Part shown: in pieces, positions 40,801 to 54,437 of the stretch
Layout of the letters: every line of letters starts with the position of its first letter
Position numbering within the stretch: position 1 is the stretch's first letter
From: Protula sp. h YS-2021
Taxonomy: Eukaryota > Annelida > Polychaeta > Sabellida > Serpulidae
Length of the DNA stretch: 64,000 nt
Assembly (NCBI GenBank): GCA_949752745.1
Contig: OX457034.1
Span: 32,159,544 to 32,223,543, forward strand
Direction: 5' to 3'
Notes under the pieces: generated by a model
Databases searched by the model: none
The model's input: the letters and a program-made list of their open reading frames with translations, nothing else
What the model was told of the DNA's origin: nothing
Program-made: the position numbers and the translations under genes

Positions 40801-43247
40801 ATGTTTTCAGCATTTTATTTACAGTAGACTTTGTAAACCTAAATAATTAAAATGTACTTCTATTTCCAGCCGAGTGTGAGATGTGAGAAATAATTCTGGG
40901 GTTACGGTATATACCGCCAACAACTGGAAAAATAAAAATAAATCAAGGGGTAATGTCATTGAATGTGTGATTTGTTTTAAGAACTACAAAAAGATGTATG
41001 TATTCCATAGGTAAAAATTGTAATTTATTTCTGCATACAAACAATATGTATTTGCACCAATTATCAACTCTAAAGAAATCAGGTATTACACATATACCAC
41101 CGACAAAAATGAAAATCCTGTGACTTTCTCAGTGAATGTGTGATATGGTTCAAGAGTTAGAAAGGAATGTATGTATACCTTTAGTAAAATTTGAACTTTA
41201 TTTCTGGATACAAGCAATCGGTAGCTGCAACAAGTATCAACAGAAACAAATCACCAGAAAACATTGATGTAAAAATTCAAAGGTCCAGTACATAATACGG
41301 CATATCCTCGTCTCGGACATTTGTCGTTGTCATGTATCTGCGCCGTATGTCGAATTATGCTGACACAGTTGACGCCCCACTCTAGCGCTATTACTCTTAT
41401 ATTTATGACTTCCTTAAAATCTAAGCGGTTATTGTTGCAAGATCAAAGATTTCAATTTAGTTCGTTCGTTGCATAGACTGCACATCCTAGCTTTTATTTT
41501 AGTGTTAATGCATGTTTAACTTGCCAGTCGTTAACTGGTCAACCGTCAATGATGGATAATGGATTTACAGACATGTCTTGTTATATTTTCCATGTTGATC
41601 AAACCAACACAGGTTAAACAAGACCCAAACAGTCTGAGAAATCTGATAGATTCACAGCAGGTTATATACAAATAGTGAAAATGGTTAATTTGGTGGATAC
41701 GTTAAATTTTGAAAGTGGAATATCTTTAAAAGTATTGGTGATAGAGAGACGGGGATTTGACGAGGTGATATGGCGAATATGAATTATGTATGATCCAGTA
41801 GTGTTTTTAGGCCATTCTGAGCCCTTTAAATTGCACTTTTACAAAGGCAAAGTTTTCTACAGGCGAGTGTTAAATGAATGGTTTTAAGAACAGCGAGATA
41901 GTTTTTTTATAAATAGATTTGTCTATTTCTTAGTGATTGGATGAATGATCAGATCAGTCCTGGAAAAAACTTCACAATAACTATGTAACTGTTTGATATA
42001 TTTTTTTAAAGTAAACCTTTGTAACCATATACATCCTTCATGTTACCAGTTACCAATACAAATATATGTAATGTAAGAAGCTACTAAATTTCAACTTACA
42101 ATTTAGATGTTTTCAGCATTTTATTTACAGTAGACTTTGTAAACCTAAATAATTAAAATGTACTTCTATTTCCAGCCGAGTGTGAGATGTGAGAAATAAT
42201 TCTGGGGTTACGGTATATACCGCCAACAACTGGAAAAATAAAAATAAATCAAGGGGTAATGTCATTGAATGTGTGATTTGTTTTAAGAACTACAAAAAGA
42301 TGTATGTATTCCATAGGTAAAAATTGTAATTTATTTCTGCATACAAACAATATGTATTTGCACCAATTATCAACTCTAAAGAAATCAGGTATTACACATA
42401 TACCACCGACAAAAATGAAAATCCTGTGACTTTCTCAGTGAATTTGTGATATGGTTCAAGAGTTAGAAAGGAATGTATGTATACCTTTAGTAAAATTTGA
42501 ACTTTATTTCTGGATACAAGCAATCGGTAGCTGCAACAAGTATCAACAGAAACAAATCACCAGAAAACATTGATGTAAAAATTCAAAGGTCCAGTACATA
42601 ATACGGCATATCCTCGTCTCGGACATTTGTCGTTGTCATGTATCTGCGCCGTATGTCGAATTATGCTGACACAGTTGACGCCCCACTCTAGCGCTATTAC
42701 TCTTATATTTATGACTTCCTTAAAATCTAAGCGGTTATTGTTGCAAGATCAAAGATTTCAATTTAGTTCGTTCGTTGCATAGACTGCACATCCTAGCTTT
42801 TATTTTAGTGTTAATGCATGTTTAACTTGCCAGTCGTTAACTGGTCAACCGTCAATGATGGATAATGGATTTACAGACATGTCTTGTTATATTTTCCATG
42901 TTGATCAAACCAACACAGGTTAAACAAGACCCAAACAGTCTGAGAAATCTGATAGATTCACAGCAGGTTATATACAAATAGTGAAAATGGTTAATTTGGT
43001 GGATACGTTAAATTTTGAAAGTGGAATATCTTTAAAAGTATTGGTGATAGAGAGACGGGGATTTGACGAGGTGATATGGCGAATATGAATTATGTATGAT
43101 CCAGTAGTGTTTTTAGGCCATTCTGAGCCCTTTAAATTGCACTTTTACAAAGGCAAAGTTTTCTACAGGCGAGTGTTAAATGAATGGTTTTAAGAACAGC
43201 GAGATAGTTTTTTTATAAATAGATTTGTCTATTTCTTAGTGATTGGA
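28882..43247. repeat. S block 3: eleven 1306-bp units (units 19-29)
   Basis: Units start at 28882, 30188, 31494, 32800, 34106, 35412, 36718, 38024, 39330, 40636 and 41942. All have T at unit position 887. Units 19, 21, 22 and 24 have C in gatagacagacgg (29992, 32604, 33910, 36522), while 20, 23 and 25-29 have G. Units 26 and 27 share T at unit position 938 (38961, 40267). Units 27 and 28 share G at unit position 503 (39832, 41138). No gene is recognised and no unit has an indel. Confidence 0.97.
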
Positions 43248-44323
43248 TGAATGATCAGATCAGTCCTGGAAAAAACTTCACAATAACTATGTAACTGTTT
43301 GATATATTTTTTTAAAGTAAACCTTTGTAACCATATACATCCTTCATGTTACCAGTTACCAATACAAATATATGTAATGTAAGAAGCTACTAAATTTCAA
43401 CTTACAATTTAGATGTTTTCAGCATTTTATTTACAGTAGACTTTGTAAACCTAAATAATTAAAATGTACTTCTATTTCCAGCCGAGTGTGAGATGTGAGA
43501 AATAATTCTGGGGTTACGGTATATACCGCCAACAACTGGAAAAATAAAAATAAATCAAGGGGTAATGTCATTGAATGTGTGATTTGTTTTAAGAACTACA
43601 AAAAGATGTATGTATTCCATAGGTAAAAATTGTAATTTATTTCTGCATACAAACAATATGTATTTGCACCAATTATCAACTCTAAAGAAATCAGGTATTA
43701 CACATATACCACCGACAAAAATGAAAATCCTGTGACTTTCTCAGTGAATTTGTGATATGGTTCAAGAGTTAGAAAGGAATGTATGTATACCTTTAGTAAA
43801 ATTTGAACTTTATTTCTGGATACAAGCAATCGGTAGCTGCAACAAGTATCAACAGAAACAAATCACCAGAAAACATTGATGTAAAAATTCAAAGGTCCAG
43901 TACATAATACGGCATATCCTCGTCTCGGACATTTGTCGTTGTCATGTATCTGCGCCGTATGTCGAATTATGCTGACACAGTTGACGCCCCACTCTAGCGC
44001 TATTACTCTTATATTTATGACTTCCTTAAAATCTAAGCGGTTATTGTTGCAAGATCAAAGATTTCAATTTAGTTCGTTCGTTGCATAGACTGCACATCCT
44101 AGCTTTTATTTTAGTGTTAATGCATGTTTAACTGGCCAGTCGTTAACTGGTCAACCGTCAATGATGGATAATGGATTTACAGACATGTCTTGTTATATTT
44201 TCCATGTTGATCAAACCAACACAGGTTAAACAAGACCCAAACAGTCTGAGAAATCTGATAGATTCACAGCAGGTTATATACAATTCCAGTGACATTGAAA
44301 AATGGTGTGTAAAATTACTGATA

Positions 44324-44651
44324 GAGAATTGAATTGGATAGAGCATTGGTTGGGTAAGCCGAAGGTCCCGAGTTCGACTCCAGCTCGGGGCGGCATGCAG
44401 GGAATTGACATTTGCTCAAATTGCCTTGGCTAAGCAAATACAGTAGATAAGATCACCTATGAAGGAATTTAAAGTTGACGCCCACTTAGCGTTTCAGCCA
44501 TCACTTAAAAAACATTTTAGAAAGAAGTTAGTTTGGGCATCGTCCAATGACTTTCTTTATTTGAGTTGCCAAAGTCAATAAAATTATTTATTTTTAAACG
44601 ATCAAAAGTTTCAGGGAGTGAACTCTGTAAAAAAAAAAAACAAAAAAAAAA
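44324..44651 (+). mobile_element. SINE-like element with interrupted A tail (L unit 30)
   Basis: Same head and body as unit 9. The tail reads 12 A, one C, then 10 A; unit 35 has an independent-looking interruption at a different place. Confidence 0.55.
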
Positions 44652-44917
44652 CATAGGTTTTGCCTGTAACACTTTGGTCCCTTTTTATTCTATATTGATA
44701 TTGAATGTTTCAAGTCAAACCGTAAACAAGAAGAAAAAAGTGTAAGCAACGCCTGTTTTGAAAGATTTACAATGCAGCAATAAATGTTGCAATCACTCAC
44801 TTTTTCCCACACCACAATCCAATTCAGATGGGAAGGTATGTAGTTTATAAACAGGCTCGAGCATCCATACAGATAGTGCTGTGCAGGTTATGGCAGTAAT
44901 ACAGTTGGCTGAAAGTT

Positions 44918-45096
44918 GGCTCGGGAGTGCGAGGGCGTAAGCGTTCCGGTGTTCTTCGGGACCCGGTGGATCGAGCTGGAACTCGGCTGTAGAAAGGCGA
45001 AAGGCGGCGTAAAACCCGCCCGGTATGCCGAAGCCCCGCCACTGACCAATGCACACTGTGGTTGATCATTGACGGTGGCTGGGGTGGCCGTATATA
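44918..45096. promoter_or_regulatory. CpG island with CCAAT/TATA-like motifs (L unit 30)
   Basis: Same island as in unit 9. The T run downstream is 10 here, which shifts the frame of a longer plus-strand open frame seen in other copies and argues against that frame being coding. Confidence 0.35.
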
Positions 45097-45410
45097 CGTC
45101 AGGCTTCTGGCAGCAAGCCATAATATATATCCTGCACTGCACGCTTCACTTTTTGTTTTTTTTTTACCTTTGATTATGTTTTATTTTATCCAAGAGGTAG
45201 GTTATTGTTTCTACTTCATACAAAACTTATGCAAGATTTAATCATATTTTATTGCTGGTGCATGCACATAGAAGGCTCTAGAATATGCACAACAGTATTC
45301 CACACTCCTCTAGTATCGCTTGTTCAATGCTCTTTCAATCCAACTGGACAATCAAAAGCTGTGCGTCTCACACTTCTTGATCTCTCTCACACTGCTTGAT
45401 CTCTTCAATC

Positions 45411-45515
45411 ATGGCATTCTACCTACGTCAGTTGCAGAGTTACTTCGGGATTGAAGGCACAGAGTACGATCGTTGTACCTTACTAAGATCGAGGATGTAT
45501 ATTCAGACACCGTAA
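45411..45515 (+). CDS. 34-codon open frame (L unit 30)
   Basis: Same frame as in unit 9. Unlike the longer frames upstream, it is not affected by the variable T run. Confidence 0.18.
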   Translation: MAFYLRQLQSYFGIEGTEYDRCTLLRSRMYIQTP

Positions 45516-46344
45516 TATCATACTGAATTTTACTTCAGGTTTTAAACAAATATTAAGTAGTCTTAAAACTGTTTGATTTTACATACACCGTTTATAAGAG
45601 AATGACATTGAAGCATTAACTTTGGCCATTTTTTCTATCTTAAACCATTTCAAAGAGAATAAAATACTCAGACAAAAGTACAGATGCTCAATAATCTTTC
45701 AGATCAAGGCAGATCGATGAACTTTCTAAAATACATAAACCTATTTTATTGCTAAACATTAAAATATCTGCAATAAAGAAAATTTTAATGGTTATAAAAG
45801 TAAGATTGTAATGTGTGGATAAGTTTGTACAGTGTAGCTAAAGTGAAAAGGTGGTAGTAGAATTTGCAAAGTGGGGATACCTGCTTGACCTCTTCCGAGG
45901 ATCATAATTTTAAAACTGATCTATGTGAAAATAAAAGAAGAAAGTTAATTTTCCTTGGAAAATAATAAAAAGTCAAATATATTGTACTTGCGATTGAAGA
46001 AAAATGGGCACGGTTGGGGAGAGGAAGAGCAAAGGAAGACGGATGTATGTAAATGTCTTGAGTAATAATGTGAAATAGTGAAAGTGGTTAATTTGGTGGA
46101 TAGGTTAAATTTTGAAAGTGGAATATCTTTAAAAGTATTGGTGATAGAGAGACGGGGATTTGACGAGGTGATATGGCGAATATGAATTATGTATGATCCA
46201 GTAGTGTTTTTAGGCCATTCTGAGCCCTTTAAATTGCACTTTTACAAAGGCAAAGTTTTCTACAGGCGAGTGTTAAATGAATGGTTTTAAGAACAGCGAG
46301 ATAGTTTTTTTATAAATAGATTTGTCTATTTCTTAGTGATTGGA

Positions 46345-49300
46345 TGAATGATCAGATCAGTCCTGGAAAAAACTTCACAATAACTATGTAACTGTTTGAT
46401 ATATTTTTTTAAAGTAAACCTTTGTAACCATATACATCCTTCATGTTACCAGTTACCAATACAAATATATGTAATGTAAGAAGCTACTAAATTTCAACTT
46501 ACAATTTAGATGTTTTCAGCATTTTATTTACAGTAGACTTTGTAAACCTAAATAATTAAAATGTACTTCTATTTCCAGCCGAGTGTGAGATGTGAGAAAT
46601 AATTCTGGGGTTACGGTATATACCGCCAACAACTGGAAAAATAAAAATAAATCAAGGGGTAATGTCATTGAATGTGTGATTTGTTTTAAGAACTACAAAA
46701 AGATGTATGTATTCCATAGGTAAAAATTGTAATTTATTTCTGCATACAAACAATATGTATTTGCACCAATTATCAACTCTAAAGAAATCAGGTATTACAC
46801 ATATACCACCGACAAAAATGAAAATCCTGTGACTTTCTCAGTGAATTTGTGATATGGTTCAAGAGTTAGAAAGGAATGTATGTATACTTTTAGTAAAATT
46901 TGAACTTTATTTCTGGATACAAGCAATCGGTAGCTGCAACAAGTATCAACAGAAACAAATCACCAGAAAACATTGATGTAAAAATTCAAAGGTCCAGTAC
47001 ATAATACGGCATATCCTCGTCTCGGACATTTGTCGTTGTCATGTATCTGCGCCGTATGTCGAATTATGCTGATACAGTTGACGCCCCACTCTAGCGCTAT
47101 TACTCTTATATTTATGACTTCCTTAAAATCTAAGCGGTTATTGTTGCAAGATCAAAGATTTCAATTTAGTTCGTTCGTTGCATAGACTGCACATCCTAGC
47201 TTTTATTTTAGTGTTAATGCATGTTTAACTGGTCAGTCGTTAACTGGTCAACCGTCAATGATGGATAATGGATTTACAGACATGTCTTGTTATATTTTCC
47301 ATGTTGATCAAACCAACACAGGTTAAACAAGACCCAAACAGTCTGAAAAATCTGATAGATTCACAGCAGGTTATATACAAATAGTGAAAATGGTTAATTT
47401 GGTGGATACGTTAAATTTTGAAAGTGGAATATCTTTAAAAGTATTGGTGATAGAGAGACGGGGATTTGACGAGGTGATATGGCGAATATGAATTATGTAT
47501 GATCCAGTAGTGTTTTTAGGCCATTCTGAGCCCTTTAAATTGCACTTTTACAAAGGCAAAGTTTTCTACAGGCGAGTGTTAAATGAATGGTTTTAAGAAC
47601 AGCGAGATAGTTTTTTTATAAATAGATTTGTCTATTTCTTAGTGATTGGATGAATGATCAGATCAGTCCTGGAAAAAACTTCACAATAACTATGTAACTG
47701 TTTGATATATTTTTTTAAAGTAAACCTTTGTAACCATATACATCCTTCATGTTACCAGTTACCAATACAAATATATGTAATGTAAGAAGCTACTAAATTT
47801 CAACTTACAATTTAGATGTTTTCAGCATTTTATTTACAGTAGACTTTGTAAACCTAAATAATTAAAATGTACTTCTATTTCCAGCCGAGTGTGAGATGTG
47901 AGAAATAATTCTGGGGTTACGGTATATACCGCCAACAACTGGAAAAATAAAAATAAATCAAGGGGTAATGTCATTGAATGTGTGATTTGTTTTAAGAACT
48001 ACAAAAAGATGTATGTATTCCATAGGTAAAAATTGTAATTTATTTCTGCATACAAACAATATGTATTTGCACCAATTATCAACTCTAAAGAAATCAGGTA
48101 TTACACATATACCACCGACAAAAATGAAAATCCTGTGACTTTCTCAGTGAATTTGTGATATGGTTCAAGAGTTAGAAAGGAATGTATGTATACTTTTAGT
48201 AAAATTTGAACTTTATTTCTGGATACAAGCAATCGGTAGCTGCAACAAGTATCAACAGAAACAAATCACCAGAAAACATTGATGTAAAAATTCAAAGGTC
48301 CAGTACATAATACGGCATATCCTCGTCTCGGACATTTGTCGTTGTCATGTATCTGCGCCGTATGTCGAATTATGCTGATACAGTTGACGCCCCACTCTAG
48401 CGCTATTACTCTTATATTTATGACTTCCTTAAAATCTAAGCGGTTATTGTTGCAAGATCAAAGATTTCAATTTAGTTCGTTCGTTGCATAGACTGCACAT
48501 CCTAGCTTTTATTTTAGTGTTAATGCATGTTTAACTGGTCAGTCGTTAACTGGTCAACCGTCAATGATGGATAATGGATTTACAGACATGTCTTGTTATA
48601 TTTTCCATGTTGATCAAACCAACACAGGTTAAACAAGACCCAAACAGTCTGAAAAATCTGATAGATTCACAGCAGGTTATATACAAATAGTGAAAATGGT
48701 TAATTTGGTGGATACGTTAAATTTTGAAAGTGGAATATCTTTAAAAGTATTGGTGATAGAGAGACGGGGATTTGACGAGGTGATATGGCGAATATGAATT
48801 ATGTATGATCCAGTAGTGTTTTTAGGCCATTCTGAGCCCTTTAAATTGCACTTTTACAAAGGCAAAGTTTTCTACAGGCGAGTGTTAAATGAATGGTTTT
48901 AAGAACAGCGAGATAGTTTTTTTATAAATAGATTTGTCTATTTCTTAGTGATTGGATGAATGATCAGATCAGTCCTGGAAAAAACTTCACAATAACTATG
49001 TAACTGTTTGATATATTTTTTTAAAGTAAACCTTTGTAACCATATACATCCTTCATGTTACCAGTTACCAATACAAATATATGTAATGTAAGAAGCTACT
49101 AAATTTCAACTTACAATTTAGATGTTTTCAGCATTTTATTTACAGTAGACTTTGTAAACCTAAATAATTAAAATGTACTTCTATTTCCAGCCGAGTGTGA
49201 GATGTGAGAAATAATTCTGGGGTTACGGTATATACCGCCAACAACTGGAAAAATAAAAATAAATCAAGGGGTAATGTCATTGAATGTGTGATTTGTTTTA

Positions 49301-50262
49301 AGAACTACAAAAAGATGTATGTATTCCATAGGTAAAAATTGTAATTTATTTCTGCATACAAACAATATGTATTTGCACCAATTATCAACTCTAAAGAAAT
49401 CAGGTATTACACATATACCACCGACAAAAATGAAAATCCTGTGACTTTCTCAGTGAATTTGTGATATGGTTCAAGAGTTAGAAAGGAATGTATGTATACC
49501 TTTAGTAAAATTTGAACTTTATTTCTGGATACAAGCAATCGGTAGCTGCAACAAGTATCAACAGAAACAAATCACCAGAAAACATTGATGTAAAAATTCA
49601 AAGGTCCAGTACATAATACGGCATATCCTCGTCTCGGACATTTGTCGTTGTCATGTATCTGCGCCGTATGTCGAATTATGCTGATACAGTTGACGCCCCA
49701 CTCTAGCGCTATTACTCTTATATTTATGACTTCCTTAAAATCTAAGCGGTTATTGTTGCAAGATCAAAGATTTCAATTTAGTTCGTTCGTTGCATAGACT
49801 GCACATCCTAGCTTTTATTTTAGTGTTAATGCATGTTTAACTGGCCAGTCGTTAACTGGTCAACCGTCAATGATGGATAATGGATTTACAGACATGTCTT
49901 GTTATATTTTCCATGTTGATCAAACCAACACAGGTTAAACAAGACCCAAACAGTCTGAAAAATCTGATAGATTCACAGCAGGTTATATACAAATAGTGAA
50001 AATGGTTAATTTGGTGGATACGTTAAATTTTGAAAGTGGAATATCTTTAAAAGTATTGGTGATAGAGAGACGGGGATTTGACGAGGTGATATGGCGAATA
50101 TGAATTATGTATGATCCAGTAGTGTTTTTAGGCCATTCTGAGCCCTTTAAATTGCACTTTTACAAAGGCAAAGTTTTCTACAGGCGAGTGTTAAATGAAT
50201 GGTTTTAAGAACAGCGAGATAGTTTTTTTATAAATAGATTTGTCTATTTCTTAGTGATTGGA
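46345..50262. repeat. S block 4: three 1306-bp units (units 31-33)
   Basis: Units start at 46345, 47651 and 48957. All have T at unit position 729 (gctgatacag), a marker that continues through unit 38, and A at unit position 1003 (ctgaaaaatc), found only here. Units 31 and 32 also share T at 544 (tacttttag) and T at 889 (ggtcag), so they look like a recent adjacent duplication. Unit 33 lacks those two. Confidence 0.97.
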
Positions 50263-51338
50263 TGAATGATCAGATCAGTCCTGGAAAAAACTTCACAATA
50301 ACTATGTAACTGTTTGATATATTTTTTTAAAGTAAACCTTTGTAACCATATACATCCTTCATGTTACCAGTTACCAATACAAATATATGTAATGTAAGAA
50401 GCTACTAAATTTCAACTTACAATTTAGATGTTTTCAGCATTTTATTTACAGTAGACTTTGTAAACCTAAATAATTAAAATGTACTTCTATTTCCAGCCGA
50501 GTGTGAGATGTGAGAAATAATTCTGGGGTTACGGTATATACCGCCAACAACTGGAAAAATAAAAATAAATCAAGGGGTAATGTCATTGAATGTGTGATTT
50601 GTTTTAAGAACTACAAAAAGATGTATGTATTCCATAGGTAAAAATTGTAATTTATTTCTGCATACAAACAATATGTATTTGCACCAATTATCAACTCTAA
50701 AGAAATCAGGTATTACACATATACCACCGACAAAAATGAAAATCTTGTGACTTTCTCAGTGAATTTGTGATATGGTTCAAGAGTTAGAAAGGAATGTATG
50801 TATACCTTTAGTAAAATTTGAACTTTATTTCTGGATACAAGCAATCGGTAGCTGCAACAAGTATCAACAGAAACAAATCACCAGAAAACATTGATATAAA
50901 AATTCAAAGGTCCAGTACATAATACGGCATATCCTCGTCTCGGACATTTGTCGTTGTCATGTATCTGCGCCGTATGTCGAATTATGCTGATACAGTTGAC
51001 GCCCCACTCTAGCGCTATTACTCTTATATTTATGACTTCCTTAAAATCTAAGCGGTTATTGTTGCAAGATCAAAGATTTCAATTTAGTTCGTTCGTTGCA
51101 TAGACTGCACATCCTAGCTTTTATTTTAGTGTTAATGCATGTTTAACTGGCCAGTCGTTAACTGGTCAACCGTCAATGATGGATAATGGATTTACAGACA
51201 TGTCTTGTTATATTTTCCATGTTGATCAAACCAACACAGGTTAAACAAGACCCAAACAGTCTGAGAAATCTGATAGATTCACAGCAGGTTATATACAATT
51301 CCAGTGACATTGAAAAATGGTGTGTAAAATTACTGATA

Positions 51339-51666
51339 GAGAATTGAATTGGATAGAGCATTGGTTCGGTAAGCCGAAGGTCCCGAGTTCGACTCCAGCT
51401 CGGGGCGGCATGCAGGGAATTGACATTTGCTCAAATTGCCTTGGCTAAGCAAATACAGTAGATAAGATCACCTATGAAGGAATTTAAAGTTGACGCCCAC
51501 TTAGCGTTTCAGCCATCCCTTAAAAAACATTTTAGAAAGAAGTTAGTTTGGGCATCGTCCAATGACTTTCTTTATTTGAGTTGCCAAAGTCAATAAAATT
51601 ATTTATTTTTAAACGATCAAAAGTTTCAGGGAGTGAACTCTGTAAAAAAAAAAAAAAAAAAAAAAA
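51339..51666 (+). mobile_element. SINE-like element, right-subfamily form (L unit 34)
   Basis: The head carries ttcggtaagccgaa in place of ttgggtaagccgaa, so ttcgg and ccgaa can pair perfectly around taag. The stem-forming C may be the ancestral base, though this cannot be settled from the window. The tail is 23 A. Confidence 0.55.
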
Positions 51667-51932
51667 CATAGGTTTTGCCTGTAACACTTTGGTCCCTTTT
51701 TATTCTATATTGATATTGAATGTTTCAAGTCAAACCGTAAACAAGAAGAAAAAAGTGTAAGCAACGCCTGTTTTGAAAGATTTACAATGCAGCAATAAAT
51801 GTTGCAATCACTCACTTTTTCCCACACCACAATCCAATTCAGATGGGAAGGTATGTAGTTTATAAACAGGCTCGAGCATCCATACAGATAGTGCTGTGCA
51901 GGTTATGGCAGTAATACAGTTGGCTGAAAGTT

Positions 51933-52111
51933 GGCTCGGGAGTGCGAGGGCGTAAGCGTTCCGGTGTTCTTCGGGACCCGGTGGATCGAGCTGGAACTCG
52001 GCTGTAGAAAGGCGAAAGGCGGCGTAAAACCCGCCCGGTATGCCGAAGCCCCGCCACTGACCAATGCACACTGTGGTTGATCATTGACGGTGGCTGGGGT
52101 GGCCGTATATA
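51933..52111. promoter_or_regulatory. CpG island with CCAAT/TATA-like motifs (L unit 34)
   Basis: Island sequence unchanged from the left L subfamily although the rest of the extra DNA carries several subfamily differences. Confidence 0.35.
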
Positions 52112-52424
52112 CGTCAGGCTTCTGGCAGCAAGCCATAATATATATCCTGCACTGCACGCTTCACTTTTTGTTTTTTTTTACCTTTGATTATGTTTTATTT
52201 TATCCAAGAGGTAGGTTATTGTTTCTACTTCATACAAAACTTATGCAAGATTTAATCATATTTTATTGCTGGTGCATGCACATAGAAGGCTCTAGAATAT
52301 GCACAACAGTATTCCACACTCCTCTAGTATCGCTTGTTCAATGCTCTTTCAATCCAACTGGACAATCAAAAGCTGTGCGTCTCACACTTCTTGATCTCTC
52401 TCACACTGCTTGATCTCTTCAATC

Positions 52425-52529
52425 ATGGCATTCTACCTACGTCAGTTGCAGAGTTACTTCGGGATTGAAGGCACAGAGTACGATCGTTGTACCTTACTAA
52501 GATCGAGGATGTATATTCAGACACCGTAA
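52425..52529 (+). CDS. 34-codon open frame (L unit 34)
   Basis: Unchanged from the left subfamily. The nearest subfamily differences lie downstream of the TAA. Coding status doubtful. Confidence 0.2.
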   Translation: MAFYLRQLQSYFGIEGTEYDRCTLLRSRMYIQTP

Positions 52530-54437
52530 TATCATACTGAATTTTACTTCAGGTTTTAAACAAGTATTAAGTAGTCTTAAAACTGTTTGATTTTACATAC
52601 ACCGTTTATAAGAGAATGACATTGAATGATTAACTTTGGCCATTTTTTTTTCTATCTTAAACCATTTCAAAGAGAATAAAATACTCAGACAAAAGTACAG
52701 ATGCTCAATAATCTTTCAGATCAAGGCAGATCGATGAACTTTCTAAAATACATAAACCTACTTTATTGCTAAACATTAAAATATCTGCAATAAAGAAAAT
52801 TTTAATGGTTATAAAAGTAAGATTGTAATGTGTGGATAAGTTTGTACAGTGTAGCTAAAGTGAAAAGGTGGTAGTAGAATTTGCAAAGTGGGGATACCTG
52901 CTTGACCTCTTCCGAGGATCATAATTTTAAAACTGATCTATGTGAAAATAAAAGAAGAAAGTTAATTTTCCTTGGAAAATAATAAAAAGTCAAATATATT
53001 GTACTTGCGATTGAAGAAAAATGGGCACGGTTGGGGAGAGGAAGAGCAAAGGAAGACGGATGTATGTAAATGTCTTGAGTAATAATGTGAAATAGTGAAA
53101 GTGGTTAATTTGGTGGATAGGTTAAATTTTGAAAGTGGAATATCTTTAAAAGTATTGGTGATAGAGAGACGGGGATTTGACGAGGTGATATGGCGAATAT
53201 GAATTATGTATGATCCAGTAGTGTTTTTAGGCCATTCTGAGCCCTTTAAATTGCACTTTTACAAAGGCAAAGTTTTCTACAGGCGAGTGTTAAATGAATG
53301 GTTTTAAGAACAGCGAGATAGTTTTTTTATAAATAGATTTGTCTATTTCTTAGTGATTGGATGAATGATCAGATCAGTCCTGGAAAAAACTTCACAATAA
53401 CTATGTAACTGTTTGATATATTTTTTTAAAGTAAACCTTTGTAACCATATACATCCTTCATGTTACCAGTTACCAATACAAATATATGTAATGTAAGAAG
53501 CTACTAAATTTCAACTTACAATTTAGATGTTTTCAGCATTTTATTTACAGTAGACTTTGTAAACCTAAATAATTAAAATGTACTTCTATTTCCAGCCGAG
53601 TGTGAGATGTGAGAAATAATTCTGGGGTTACGGTATATACCGCCAACAACTGGAAAAATAAAAATAAATCAAGGGGTAATGTCATTGAATGTGTGATTTG
53701 TTTTAAGAACTACAAAAAGATGTATGTATTCCATAGGTAAAAATTGTAATTTATTTCTGCATACAAACAATATGTATTTGCACCAATTATCAACTCTAAA
53801 GAAATCAGGTATTACACATATACCACCGACAAAAATGAAAATCCTGTGACTTTCTCAGTGAATTTGTGATATGGTTCAAGAGTTAGAAAGGAATGTATGT
53901 ATACCTTTAGTAAAATTTGAACTTTATTTCTGGATACAAGCAATCGGTAGCTGCAACAAGTATCAACAGAAACAAATCACCAGAAAACATTGATGTAAAA
54001 ATTCAAAGGTCCAGTACATAATACGGCATATCCTCGTCTCGGACATTTGTCGTTGTCATGTATCTGCGCCGTATGTCGAATTATGCTGATACAGTTGACG
54101 CCCCACTCTAGCGCTATTACTCTTATATTTATGACTTCCTTAAAATCTAAGCGGTTATTGTTGCAAGATCAAAGATTTCAATTTAGTTCGTTCGTTGCAT
54201 AGACTGCATATCCTAGCTTTTATTTTAGTGTTAATGCATGTTTAACTGGCCAGTCGTTAACTGGTCAACCGTCAATGATGGATAATGGATTTACAGACAT
54301 GTCTTGTTATATTTTCCATGTTGATCAAACCAACACAGGTTAAACAAGACCCAAACAGTCTGAGAAATCTGATAGATTCACAGCAGGTTATATACAATTC
54401 CAGTGACATTGAAAAATGGTGTGTAAAATTACTGATA

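Larger units (their letters stand above)
43248..46344. repeat. L unit 30 (3097 bp; extra DNA at 44284-46074)
   Basis: Belongs to the left L subfamily by its insert markers (ggttgggtaagcc, catcacttaaaa, aaacaaatatt). It marks a domain boundary: unit position 887 returns to G here after 19 units with T. Its A tail is interrupted (12 A, C, 10 A), and its first T run is the longest (10). Confidence 0.96.
50263..53361. repeat. L unit 34 (3099 bp; extra DNA at 51299-53091)
   Basis: First member of the right L subfamily: ggttcggtaagcc, catcccttaaaa, aaacaagtatt, cctactttatt and a 9-base second T run. It has gaatgatta, shared only with unit 35. Private changes are aaatcttgtgac near 50744 and gatataaaaatt near 50895. 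The A tail is 23 uninterrupted bases. Confidence 0.96.
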
